Of a DNA stretch of 50,396 nt, positions 1 to 7,512 are shown one piece after another (within the stretch, counting starts at the first letter, position 1; each line of letters starts with the position of its first letter). A model generated the notes under the pieces. The model was not told the origin of the DNA. It ran no database searches and saw only the letters and a list, made by a program, of their open reading frames with translations. Position numbers and translations under genes: made by a program. The stretch is from Hymenobacter telluris (GTDB taxonomy: Bacteria; Bacteroidota; Bacteroidia; Cytophagales; Hymenobacteraceae): contig NZ_JAFLQZ010000027.1 of NCBI RefSeq assembly GCF_017313265.1, positions 1 to 50,396 of the forward strand, given 5' to 3'.

Positions 1-38
1 CTGCCGCACTTGCCACACGTGAACGGGGTTTGAAGCAT
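1..38 (-). CDS. Possible start of a zinc-ribbon-like protein (partial, runs off the window)
   Basis: On the minus strand an ATG at 36-38 opens a frame that stays open to the window edge and reads MLQTPFTCGKCG. The CxxC pair looks like the first half of a zinc knuckle or rubredoxin-like site. A Bacteroidota -7 element, TACTTTTG, lies on the same strand at 117-124, about 80 nt upstream, which fits a real transcript. Only 12 codons are visible, so the family cannot be named and the call could be chance. Confidence 0.3.
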   Translation of the reverse strand, partial: MLQTPFTCGKCG

Positions 39-116
39 ACACTCAAGTTACGAATCACCCCTTATATTACCACTGCCGAGGCGAATAAGTGACCCGTACC
101 GGTGGGGCCAACCCTG

Positions 117-124
117 CAAAAGTA
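117..124 (-). promoter_or_regulatory. Bacteroidota-type -7 promoter element (TACTTTTG)
   Basis: On the minus strand the sequence reads TACTTTTG, an exact match to TAnnTTTG. It points out of the left edge toward the partial zinc-ribbon-like frame. No clear -33 TTG box is visible. Confidence 0.4.
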
Positions 125-218
125 ATGACTTAGCGGCGAAATACTGAGCTCAACCTTTCGGTGGGGCTTCTTACGCCGCCGCTACCAGCTGGGTAGTACC
201 CGGCCGTTTGGTGCACGG

Positions 219-803
219 CTATGCAGATTCAGCTAGAAAGGCTACCAGCCCGGCCACGGCCCGCGCCCGGTGGCTGATCTTGTTTTTCTCGTCGGTGGTC
301 ATTTCCGCAAAGGTGCGGCCGTCGCCTTCCTGGGGCTGAAATACTGGGTCGTAGCCGAAGCCGCCCGCGCCGCTGGGTGTTGCCGTGATGAGGCCTTCTA
401 CTACGCCCGCAAACTCATGTACCTCACCAGTGGGCTCTACCAGCGCCACCACCGTTCTAAACTGCGCCGACCGGTCGGAGTGGGGCTGTAGTTCCCGGAG
501 CAGCTTGGCTACATTGTCGGCGGCTTGGCGCTGCGGGCCCGCGTAGCGCGCCGAGTACACGCCTGGCTCACCGTTCAGCGCAGTTACTTCTAGCCCAGTA
601 TCATCTGCGAAGCAAGACACGCCGTAATGCTCCCATACATACAACGCTTTCTGGCGGGCATTGCCAGACAGCGTGTTCTGCGTTTCGGGCAGTTCTTCAT
701 GGCAGCCAATATCAGCTAGGCTTAGCAGCTCGGTGCCGGCGGGCAGCAGTGGCCGAATTTCGTCGAGCTTGTGGGCATTATTAGAAGCAAAACAGAGGCG
801 CAT
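219..803 (-). CDS. rdgB: RdgB/HAM1 family non-canonical purine NTP pyrophosphatase (XTP/dITPase)
   Basis: A 194-residue protein of the usual family length. By family knowledge it hydrolyses XTP, dITP and ITP to the monophosphate and pyrophosphate in the cytoplasm, keeping deaminated purines out of DNA and RNA. Visible signatures are SNNAHKLDEI at the N-terminus (substrate loop), FADDTGLEV with the acidic metal-binding residues around 65-75, ARYAG, GFGYDPVF around 148-155 and SHRARA near the C-terminus. The start is an ATG at 801-803. It stands alone on the minus strand; the next minus-strand gene ends at 924 with its own terminator between. The product is secure. Confidence 0.95.
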   Translation of the reverse strand: MRLCFASNNAHKLDEIRPLLPAGTELLSLADIGCHEELPETQNTLSGNARQKALYVWEHYGVSCFADDTGLEVTALNGEPGVYSARYAGPQRQAADNVAKLLRELQPHSDRSAQFRTVVALVEPTGEVHEFAGVVEGLITATPSGAGGFGYDPVFQPQEGDGRTFAEMTTDEKNKISHRARAVAGLVAFLAESA

Positions 804-875
804 GCGGGAATTGGTTGAAATAGTACTAGGCTAATGGCTGCCTATTGGCTATTGAAATGAATAGAAAACAAGCAC

Positions 876-898
876 AAAAAAACCGGACAAGCCGGTTT
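876..898 (-). terminator. Intrinsic terminator of the 924-1340 gene
   Basis: On the minus strand a stem AAACCGG / CCGGTTT with a 5-nt loop is followed by a run of seven T. It lies 26 nt beyond the stop codon of the upstream minus-strand gene. Confidence 0.7.
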
Positions 899-923
899 GT
901 AAAGGAAATAGGAAAACAATTCA

Positions 924-1340
924 TTACCGGAACATCGACTTGATGCTGCCCCAGGAGCGTTGTACGGCGCTGGGGGTTTGGCCGAGGGTGCTGGTGTAGC
1001 TCTGGTCAGTGGTCGTGGTGCGCACCGTTAAGCGGTAAGTGAAAGGCCCGCCCATGGTGCCTGTGCCGCCCGCAGTTCCCCGGTACACATCGGTGTCAAG
1101 ATACTGGTAGCGAGACTGGCCGGAAGGAGAAATTGTAGTGAGCTTGGTAAATGCCGGCTCGTTGTTGGCTTTGCGGTACAATTCATAATTCTGAACGCCG
1201 GCTTCGTTGGCTACTTCCCACACAATCTGTACGTTGGAATTGTCGTAGCTGGCCTGGAATAGCGTGATGGTAGCTCCAAAAGCCAAAGAAATGCTTAGCA
1301 ATAGTAGCAGCAATAGTGGAAAACTAACCTTAAGAAGCAT
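924..1340 (-). CDS. Small secreted protein, fibronectin-III-like fold (hypothetical)
   Basis: 138 residues. Residues 1-22 form a signal peptide (basic residue, then a Leu-rich core ending in SLAFGA). The mature part has the alternating pattern of a single beta-sandwich domain, with the motif VWEVANEAGVQNYELYRK typical of fibronectin-type-III-like domains in Bacteroidota surface proteins. There the motif usually precedes a T9SS sorting domain, but none is present here. The protein ends in a basic tail (SIKSMFR). It has its own terminator and no operon partner. No function can be assigned; it may be a free periplasmic or outer-surface module. Confidence 0.7.
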   Translation of the reverse strand: MLLKVSFPLLLLLLLSISLAFGATITLFQASYDNSNVQIVWEVANEAGVQNYELYRKANNEPAFTKLTTISPSGQSRYQYLDTDVYRGTAGGTGTMGGPFTYRLTVRTTTTDQSYTSTLGQTPSAVQRSWGSIKSMFR

Positions 1341-1456
1341 GGCAAAGGATTATGGTAATCGATAGGCAACAGGGTTGAGGGGGAGTTCCAAAAATAAACA
1401 TTTTCTAATAGCCCGTGCCGTATAGCCAAGGAAATGCAGAAAAGCAGCTCGGCGCT

Positions 1457-1486
1457 TTTGAAAGTTGAACGTAACGTGTACTTTTG
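1457..1486 (+). promoter_or_regulatory. Bacteroidota promoter of the L31 gene
   Basis: TTTG at 1457-1460 is followed after 18 nt by TACTTTTG at 1479-1486, a good fit to the TTTG / TAnnTTTG consensus. Transcription would begin near 1490, so the true L31 start is the ATG at 1538 and not any start overlapping the promoter. Confidence 0.7.
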
Positions 1487-1537
1487 CAGTCCCTTCCGCA
1501 AAATCGGCAGGCAATTAGGTACAAACGGCATTCGACC

Positions 1538-1783
1538 ATGAAAAAGAACATTCACCCCGAGTATCGCGAAGTCGTGTTTCAGGACACCTCGAGCGGATTT
1601 AAATTCATCACTCGCTCGACGATGAACTCCAACGAAACCGTCACGATGGAAGACGGTAAGACCTACCCCGTCATCAAGGTGGAGGTGAGCAGCGAGTCGC
1701 ACCCTTTCTACACCGGCAAAAACGTGTTGCTTGACACGGCTGGCCGCGTGGAGAAATTCCGCAACCGCTACCAGAAAAAATAG
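1538..1783 (+). CDS. rpmE2: 50S ribosomal protein L31 type B
   Basis: 81 residues, the normal length of type B L31, which sits at the central protuberance of the large subunit and bridges to 30S. The conserved opening MKKNIHPEYREVVFQD and the ending SHPFYTGK...GRVEKFRNRY are diagnostic. It lacks the CxxC zinc motif of the A-type protein, so it is a zinc-independent (C-) paralogue. Elsewhere such paralogues are often expressed when zinc is scarce, but no Zur-like operator is evident here. The upstream promoter fixes the ATG at 1538 as the start. A strong hairpin terminator follows. Confidence 0.95.
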   Translation: MKKNIHPEYREVVFQDTSSGFKFITRSTMNSNETVTMEDGKTYPVIKVEVSSESHPFYTGKNVLLDTAGRVEKFRNRYQKK

Positions 1784-1830
1784 TTGCTCGCTCTAACGGC
1801 TTGATTTCAAGCTTCCAGAATGCAGCACAG

Positions 1831-1868
1831 AAAAACTCCTGCCGGCTTTGTCTGGCAGGAGTTTTTTA
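1831..1868 (+). terminator. Intrinsic terminator after L31
   Basis: A stem AAAAACTCCTGCC / GGCAGGAGTTTTT encloses a short loop and ends in a T run, 47 nt after the L31 stop. The A-tract on the other side could let it act in both directions. Confidence 0.85.
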
Positions 1869-1945
1869 TTTGCACCTCAGAAGTGCCTGCCTAGCTGCGG
1901 CGGCAACCCACTTATCAGCTACCCGCAATCAGAAATCCTTATCCA

Positions 1946-3154
1946 ATGCACGTTCTGCTTTTCGATGATCCGGCTATTTGGCCGCAGTTGTTGCCATTCA
2001 CGTTCACGCGGCCGGTGGCGGCGCTTCGTTGCGGTATCCTGACCCTGGCCGAAAAGTGGCAGCAGCGCCTACAGCAGCCTGTGGGGTATCTCACCCAGCC
2101 GCATTTGCAGGCGAAGTTCCCGGCTGGCCCAACGCAAGGGCCTGCATTGGTTATCAATGGAGCCGTTTGCGCCGACGATTTACTGGCCCGGCAGGTGCAG
2201 GCCCTGGAACCCGGCGAAGCGCTATTTTACGAGGGCCTGCTGGTAGCCGCGCATTTAGCTGACGCCTCATTGGTAGCCGAACTGATTCAGGATGGTTTCC
2301 AGAAAACCCGTGAAGTAACGGAGCCTGTCACCGTAATCAGGGAAGTATGGCACCTATTCCTGCACAACGGCGCCGAAATCCGCCGCGACTTCAAGCTCCT
2401 GACCGCCGGGCGGCAGTCGGAGCCCGTCGGCGACGTGCATACCATTGTGTACGCCCCGGAAAATATCTTCATTGAGCCCGGCGTGAAAATTCGGGCGGCT
2501 ATTCTCAATGCCGAAAACGGACCTATTTATTTAGGCAAGAACTCGCACGTCAGTGAGGGGGCAATTATCAAAGGGGCCCTGGCACTAGGCGAAGGCTCAA
2601 CCATCAACCCTGGCGCTAAAATGCGCGGCGACAACACCGTGGGGCCATACTGCAAAGTAGGAGGGGAGGTTGGGAACAGCGTCTTCTTCGGCTATAGCAA
2701 CAAGGGCCACGACGGTTACCTGGGCAACTCCGTTATCGGCGAGTGGTGCAACCTAGGCGCCGACACCAATACGTCCAACCTGAAGAACAACTACGCACCC
2801 GTCAAAATCTGGAGCCACGCGGCGGGCCGCTTTGTGAATACTGGCCAGCAGTTCTGCGGCCTCATGATGGGCGACCATAGCAAGTGCGGTATCAACACCA
2901 TGTTTAATACCGGCACAGTGGTGGGAGTAGCGGCCAATATTTTCGGGGCCGGATTTCCGCGCACGTTTATTCCGAGCTTTAGCTGGGGGGGGGCCGCGGG
3001 CTTCGAAACCTTTAAGCTGCCGAAAGTAGCAGAAGTAGCGGAGCGCGTAATGTCCCGTCGGTTTTTGCCTTACGACGCCACTGAGCAAGCCATTATGCAG
3101 CACATCTTCGAGGCCACAGCCAAGGAGCGAGTTTGGGAGAAAACTAGCCAGTAG
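1946..3154 (+). CDS. GlmU-like sugar nucleotidyltransferase with left-handed beta-helix
   Basis: 402 residues. The N-terminal part (about 1-165, starting MHVLLFDDPAIWPQLLPFTFTRPV) matches the Bacteroidota NTP_transf_4 type. This is a divergent nucleotidyltransferase that lacks the canonical GGxGTR loop of GlmU. From about 190 to 350 hexapeptide repeats (for example YLGKNSHVSEGAIIKG and GVAANIFG) form a left-handed beta-helix as in sugar acyltransferases. It is usually annotated as a GlmU family or glucose-1-phosphate thymidylyltransferase-like protein. Its substrate is not established by sequence, though a role in sugar-nucleotide supply for the envelope is likely. The gene is single, with an L31 terminator before it. 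Confidence 0.8.
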   Translation: MHVLLFDDPAIWPQLLPFTFTRPVAALRCGILTLAEKWQQRLQQPVGYLTQPHLQAKFPAGPTQGPALVINGAVCADDLLARQVQALEPGEALFYEGLLVAAHLADASLVAELIQDGFQKTREVTEPVTVIREVWHLFLHNGAEIRRDFKLLTAGRQSEPVGDVHTIVYAPENIFIEPGVKIRAAILNAENGPIYLGKNSHVSEGAIIKGALALGEGSTINPGAKMRGDNTVGPYCKVGGEVGNSVFFGYSNKGHDGYLGNSVIGEWCNLGADTNTSNLKNNYAPVKIWSHAAGRFVNTGQQFCGLMMGDHSKCGINTMFNTGTVVGVAANIFGAGFPRTFIPSFSWGGAAGFETFKLPKVAEVAERVMSRRFLPYDATEQAIMQHIFEATAKERVWEKTSQ

Positions 3155-3275
3155 CTGTGCCCGACGCGAATATGTAGAGCAACAGGCTACTTGCACTGCC
3201 AACCGCCACAACAGGTTCTTATCAACTATTTTAGTTGCTTAATGGCTTAGTAAATAGAGCAGATTTGCATTTGTT

Positions 3276-3665
3276 ATGAGATACTATGGGCTTATTAGCC
3301 TATTTCTGATTTTCGGATTGCCAAGCTTCGGCCAGGGCCGCGACACAGTGCTGGCTGTGCATAAGCTGTTTGCGCAAAAGCGCGGCAACGGTGAGGGCTG
3401 GGCAGCCACCGGCGCAGGAGTAGCTTACGACGAAAGCGTAGGATGGCGCGCCATCCGGTCAAAATCAGAAAACATGACAGCGGCGGCAATAAATGGGGGC
3501 GTACCGATGCTGGCAGGTGTTTTACAGACGATGCGCTTCAGTTCCGAGCGAGAGGCCGCCATCGTCAAAAGCTACCAGGAGGGCTGGTCTATTCCAGCTG
3601 ATATCCGGCGTAAGCTGCGGCGCAAGCATTTTCGCCTCACTGCCCGCGACCTTAGCCAGCGTTAA
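3276..3665 (+). CDS. Small secreted protein of unknown function
   Basis: 129 residues with a clear signal peptide (MRYYGLISLFLIFGLPSFGQG, cleavage after about residue 19). The mature part is small, Arg- and Ala-rich and probably helical, ending in RRKLRRKHFRLTARDLSQR, a strongly basic tail. No family is recognised. It lies 21 nt before holB on the same strand, so the two may be cotranscribed although no functional link is apparent. The start is set by the signal peptide. Confidence 0.65.
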   Translation: MRYYGLISLFLIFGLPSFGQGRDTVLAVHKLFAQKRGNGEGWAATGAGVAYDESVGWRAIRSKSENMTAAAINGGVPMLAGVLQTMRFSSEREAAIVKSYQEGWSIPADIRRKLRRKHFRLTARDLSQR

Positions 3666-3686
3666 TTCTACAAGAAGAATAAAGCA

Positions 3687-4823
3687 ATGCGGTTTTCAGA
3701 AATACCCGGTCAGCAACAGGTCAAGCAGCTACTCGTGCAGAGTGTGCAGCGCAACCATGTGGCGCACGCGCAGCTGTTTCGGGGGGCGGAGGGCTCGGCG
3801 GCACTGGCCTTGGCGCTGGCCTACGCTGCTTTTCTGAACTGCGAGCAACGCGCCGCTACCGATGAGGACTCGTGCGGGCACTGCCCAAGCTGCCAGAAAA
3901 TCGACAAGCTGGTACACCCCGACCTCAACTTCATTGTGCCGGTCACGACCACCAAAACCGTGGCCAAGGACGCCACCAGCAGCAAGTTTATGGCGGAGTG
4001 GCGCAGTTTTGTGCTCGACAATCCGTACCAGGGCCTCAATGACTGGATGCAGCACATTGGCGCCGAAAACAAGCAGGGCAGCATTTCCAAGGATGAAAGC
4101 TTGCAACTACTAAAGCTGGTTTCGCTGAAGGCGTTCGAGGCGCAGTTTAAATTAGTAGTGATTTGGCTGCCCGAGTTAATGCACCCAGCCGCCGCCAACG
4201 CTGTGCTGAAATTGCTGGAGGAGCCGCCGCCGGCCACGGTGTTTTTGCTGGTGAGCTACGCGCCCGAACAACTACTGCCTACCATCATCAGCCGGGTACA
4301 GCCCGTGGTGGTACGCCCGCTTCAGGAAAACGAACTGACCAACTGGCTGCACACAGCTCACCACGTTCCGGAGGCGAAGGCGCGCCAGCTGGCACAGCTG
4401 GCTGAGGGCAACCCCGGCGCCGCCCTAGCCGCCCAGCATATCACCGCCGATCACGATTATTTCACCTTGTTCGTGAAATGGATGCGTCTTTGCTACAGCA
4501 ACAATGTGGGCGACATGCTAACGACGAGCGACGATTTTCAGAAGCTGGGCCGCGAAAATCAGAAAGAGTTTATGCAGTTTGCGCTGGGTATTTTGCGCAA
4601 GGTGCTGCTCTACGGCCTCGACCCCAAGCTGGTACCTCATCTTCCTGCCGCCGAACAGCAGTTCATTAGTGGTTTCAGCCGCTTTGTTACGCCCCGCAAC
4701 GCCGACCCACTTACCCGGGAACTGAACGACGCGCACTACCACATCGAACGAAATGCCAACCCTCGCATGGTGTTCGTGGACGTGTCGTTGCGGGTGGCTG
4801 AGCTGCTGAAAAATGCTGCGTAG
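3687..4823 (+). CDS. holB: DNA polymerase III delta-prime subunit
   Basis: 378 residues. It is part of the clamp-loader complex that opens the sliding clamp at the replication fork. The N-terminal AAA+ domain starts with FSEIPGQQQVKQLL. The P-loop position is degenerate (GAEGSAA at 33-39, no GKT), as expected for delta-prime, which does not hydrolyse ATP. Four cysteines (52, 63, 66, 69) form the zinc module, and SRVQP is the clamp-loader SRC-like motif with Cys replaced. The C-terminal half is helical. It follows the small secreted gene by 21 nt and precedes hemC, which has its own promoter. Confidence 0.9.
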   Translation: MRFSEIPGQQQVKQLLVQSVQRNHVAHAQLFRGAEGSAALALALAYAAFLNCEQRAATDEDSCGHCPSCQKIDKLVHPDLNFIVPVTTTKTVAKDATSSKFMAEWRSFVLDNPYQGLNDWMQHIGAENKQGSISKDESLQLLKLVSLKAFEAQFKLVVIWLPELMHPAAANAVLKLLEEPPPATVFLLVSYAPEQLLPTIISRVQPVVVRPLQENELTNWLHTAHHVPEAKARQLAQLAEGNPGAALAAQHITADHDYFTLFVKWMRLCYSNNVGDMLTTSDDFQKLGRENQKEFMQFALGILRKVLLYGLDPKLVPHLPAAEQQFISGFSRFVTPRNADPLTRELNDAHYHIERNANPRMVFVDVSLRVAELLKNAA

Positions 4824-4911
4824 GCGCTGTAAACGCAGAAAATACAGCTTGCTAACTTGCTATAGCAGGTGTTAACTAAGCTATAGCCGGTAACATCGGT
4901 GCTGGAGGCAG

Positions 4912-4919
4912 TACCTTTG
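4912..4919 (+). promoter_or_regulatory. -7 promoter element of hemC (TACCTTTG)
   Basis: An exact TAnnTTTG match 85 nt before the proposed TTG start of hemC. An ATG at 4899 is in frame with hemC but lies upstream of this element, so it would not be on the transcript. That argues for the shorter hemC product. Confidence 0.6.
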
Positions 4920-5003
4920 CGCCAACGTATCCGGCCACTTGTCGGCCGCTGTAGCCACTCGGTTCGGTGGTGCTGCAAGCTGACATTTTTAATCCTGAAT
5001 TGC

Positions 5004-5936
5004 TTGAAAAAGAATATCCGCATCGGCACCCGCGGCAGCAGACTAGCGCTGTGGCAAGCGCACCACGTAGCTGCCTGCCTGGAATTAGCGGGCTTGAGCA
5101 CTGAAATTGTCATCATCACCACTACTGGCGACGTAGTGCTGGACCGGTCACTCGATAAAATCGGCTCGAAAGGCGTATTCACCGAAGAGCTGGAAGTAGG
5201 CCTGCGCACCGGACACGTAGATATTGCCGTGCACAGCGCCAAAGACGTGCAAAGCTCCATTCCAGCGGATCTGGAGCTGCTGGCTTTCATGGAGCGCGAG
5301 CAAGTAAACGATGTGGTGGTCAGCTTCCAACCCAACCTCGACCTGCACCAGCCTGGCCTGGTACTGGGCACCAGCAGCACCCGCCGCAAGGCCATGCTGA
5401 AGCGGTTTTTGCCCAATGCTACCACCGCCGAAGCCCGTGGCAACCTGCAAACTCGCTTGCGCAAGCTAGAAGAAGGCCAGTATGATGCGCTGGTGCTGGC
5501 CTACGCCGGCGTGCACCGCATGGAGTACGATGCCCTCATCCGCCACATGCTGCCCGAAACGCAGTTTGTGCCGGCCACCGGCCAAGGCAGCGTAGCTATT
5601 GAGTGCGCCCGCAGCCTGGAACCCGAGTTGAAGCAAGAGTTGCAGCGCATCCTCGACCACGGCCCCACGCACATTTGCCTGGCCGCCGAGCGGGCGTTTC
5701 TGCGCACTATGGAAGGGGGGTGCAGTATTCCTTCGTTTGCGCTAGCTACGCTTACTTCGGCTGGCACGGTGCAGCTGCACGGAGGCCTTATTAGTCTCGA
5801 TGGAGAGCAATTGCTGGAAGAAATTCAATCGGCAGCTACCACCGAAGCCGATGCTCTAGGGGTGCGCGTGGCCGAGCAAATTCTGGCTCGTGGTGGGCAG
5901 GAAATCCTGGCCAGCATCCGGCAAGCCCGTGCGTAG
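5004..5936 (+). CDS. hemC: Hydroxymethylbilane synthase (porphobilinogen deaminase)
   Basis: 310 residues from a TTG start at 5004. Cytoplasmic enzyme that joins four porphobilinogens into hydroxymethylbilane for haem synthesis. Visible motifs are IRIGTRGSRLALWQA at the start, the Asp-containing HSAKDV loop, GTSSTRRKA, ARGNLQTRL, and Cys240 in GGCSIP, which carries the dipyrromethane cofactor. An in-frame ATG at 4899 would add 35 residues that resemble no HemC and would overlap the promoter, so the TTG is preferred; a CTG at 4995 is possible. No other hem gene is adjacent. A long perfect hairpin follows. Confidence 0.92.
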   Translation: MKKNIRIGTRGSRLALWQAHHVAACLELAGLSTEIVIITTTGDVVLDRSLDKIGSKGVFTEELEVGLRTGHVDIAVHSAKDVQSSIPADLELLAFMEREQVNDVVVSFQPNLDLHQPGLVLGTSSTRRKAMLKRFLPNATTAEARGNLQTRLRKLEEGQYDALVLAYAGVHRMEYDALIRHMLPETQFVPATGQGSVAIECARSLEPELKQELQRILDHGPTHICLAAERAFLRTMEGGCSIPSFALATLTSAGTVQLHGGLISLDGEQLLEEIQSAATTEADALGVRVAEQILARGGQEILASIRQARA

Positions 5937-5944
5937 TTCTATCG

Positions 5945-6011
5945 GATTTCATTGTAACAACAAGCCCCCGCTGATCCGAAATCAGCGGGGGCTTGTTGTT
6001 ACAATGAAATC
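5945..6011. terminator. Perfect 31-bp palindrome, bidirectional terminator between convergent genes
   Basis: The left arm 5945-5975 and right arm 5981-6011 are exact reverse complements with a 5-nt loop. The core is CAAGCCCCCGCTGAT. The right arm reaches the last base of the stop codon of the minus-strand gene at 6011. Either strand would form a very stable RNA hairpin. The tails are T-rich only in part (ATTTC / GAAAT), so it may also protect 3' ends. Confidence 0.8.
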
Positions 6012-6640
6012 TAGCGGGTCCGGCGGCCGCCGAAGAGGGCGTATAGCAACAAAGCGAAAACAGCCCCGCTAGTATCGGCCAGCATATCTTTTTGCGCATC
6101 CCAGATGTCGCCCTGGCTGCCTAGGAAGGCGGCACCTGCGTTGCCTCCGGCCACCTCGGCATACACCCACTCGATTAGCTCGTAGGTCATGGCTACCGTC
6201 CCGATAACGCAAAGCGGGAACAAGTAACTGATAACTCGGTTGCGAATAGTACCATACCGATCGGTTAGCTCAATGATGGCGTAGGCATAGAACCCCACCG
6301 AGAAATGCGCCACCCGGTCATACATATTGCGCTTGAACCCAAACAGGTTGTTGAACCAGTCGAAGGGTACTTTTTCAAAGGTGTAATGGCCGCCCACGGT
6401 GTGCATAAAGATCAATACGCTCATCAGCAGATATGCCAGGTTCGAGAACCGGACGCCCCGCAGATACAGCACTACCAGCGCCACCACAATCAAGAAAATT
6501 GGCACATTCTCGGCCCACCACGTACCACGCTCCGCCGGGTGCAGGCCCAGCACAACAAATTCAATTACGTAAATGGCGAGTAGCAGCTTCGGAAACCAGT
6601 GGGGCTTCGGGAAGGCCGAAAGGGTAGCGTTGTTGTTCAT
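6011..6640 (-). CDS. DUF2238 (YjdF-like) inner-membrane protein
   Basis: 209 residues with about six hydrophobic segments, beginning near residues 17-35 and 45-62, and ending in a short basic cytoplasmic tail (FGGRRTR). The features HTVGGHYTFEKVPF, NMYDRVAHFSVGF, YELIEWVYA and GSQGDIWDAQKDMLADTSGA are the conserved signature of the DUF2238/YjdF family. The His, Asp and Glu residues of these motifs sit near membrane boundaries and could bind metal or a head group, but the family function is unknown. The last codon overlaps the terminator palindrome shared with hemC. Confidence 0.88.
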   Translation of the reverse strand: MNNNATLSAFPKPHWFPKLLLAIYVIEFVVLGLHPAERGTWWAENVPIFLIVVALVVLYLRGVRFSNLAYLLMSVLIFMHTVGGHYTFEKVPFDWFNNLFGFKRNMYDRVAHFSVGFYAYAIIELTDRYGTIRNRVISYLFPLCVIGTVAMTYELIEWVYAEVAGGNAGAAFLGSQGDIWDAQKDMLADTSGAVFALLLYALFGGRRTR

Positions 6641-6798
6641 GTACAGCTAGGAAGGTGAGCAGTAAGATTGGCAGACCATACGGTATTGCCGATGTTTTGT
6701 CGGCAGTTGAGCCAATACTTTCCAAGAAAAAAGAAACGCTGGTGCTATCAGCCACCTAGAAGATGGCAGAATTGGTGGCGTTGCCGAGCGAAACAGCT

Positions 6799-6806
6799 TA
6801 CTTTCG
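6799..6806 (+). promoter_or_regulatory. Likely -7 element of the cyclophilin gene (TACTTTCG)
   Basis: TACTTTCG differs from TAnnTTTG at one position and lies 28 nt before the ATG at 6835. This supports that ATG over an earlier in-frame ATG at 6763. Confidence 0.4.
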
Positions 6807-6834
6807 CCACACAAACTTCTTGTGTTGCCGCCCT

Positions 6835-7479
6835 ATGAATCTGAATTTTCGTTTCGCAGCGCTGTGGTGCGCTGTCTTGTTGCTCTTCACCACCTCAGGG
6901 CTGCAAGCAGCTAAACGGCCAAAGCTCAGTAAGAAAGATCAGCTCGTTACCATCAGTACTTCGCTCGGTGATATCAAACTGGTGCTTTTTGATGCCACCC
7001 CTAAGCATAAAGCCAACTTCCTGAAACTGGCCGAAAGTGGGTTTTACAACGGCACCACATTCCACCGCATCATTCCCGATTTTATGATTCAGGGCGGCGA
7101 CGCTAATTCCAAGGATGCCGACCCCAGCAATGACGGGGCCGGCCAGCCCGACGCGCCAACGATTCCAGCCGAAATCCGGCCTGAGTTCAAGCATAAATTC
7201 GGTGCCGTAGCTGCCGCCCGCCAAGGCGACTTTGTGAACCCGACGCGGGCCAGCAGCTCTTCGCAGTTCTATCTTGTGCAGAACCACCGCGGCGTACCCC
7301 ACCTCGATGGGCAGTATACGGTGTATGGGCAGGTAATCAGCGGCCTTGAGGTGTTAGATAAAATTGCCACTCAGCCCAAAGACGACCGGGACCGGCCTAC
7401 CACCGACATCAAAATGACTGTGAAAGTGGAAAAGCTCAAGAAAAAGAAAATCACCGAACTCTACGGCTATCAGTACTAA
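6835..7479 (+). CDS. Secreted cyclophilin-type peptidyl-prolyl cis-trans isomerase
   Basis: 214 residues. Starting at the ATG at 6835 gives a good signal peptide (MNLNFRFAALWCAVLLLFTTSGLQA), so the enzyme is periplasmic or lipid-free extracytoplasmic. The cyclophilin domain runs from about 35 to 205. Active-site features include FHRIIPDFMIQGGD (catalytic Arg and Phe), SSSQFYLVQ and LDGQYTVYGQVI. It would speed proline isomerisation in exported proteins. A 33-nt gap to the next gene suggests readthrough into it. An earlier in-frame ATG (6763) would bury the signal peptide and is rejected. Confidence 0.93.
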   Translation: MNLNFRFAALWCAVLLLFTTSGLQAAKRPKLSKKDQLVTISTSLGDIKLVLFDATPKHKANFLKLAESGFYNGTTFHRIIPDFMIQGGDANSKDADPSNDGAGQPDAPTIPAEIRPEFKHKFGAVAAARQGDFVNPTRASSSSQFYLVQNHRGVPHLDGQYTVYGQVISGLEVLDKIATQPKDDRDRPTTDIKMTVKVEKLKKKKITELYGYQY

Positions 7480-7512
7480 TACAGTCGTTCAACACCTCAG
7501 CAGCTTCGCCTT

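Noticed and set aside
4899..5003. N-terminal extension of HemC from the ATG at 4899
   Set aside because: It overlaps a promoter element and is unlike HemC N-termini.
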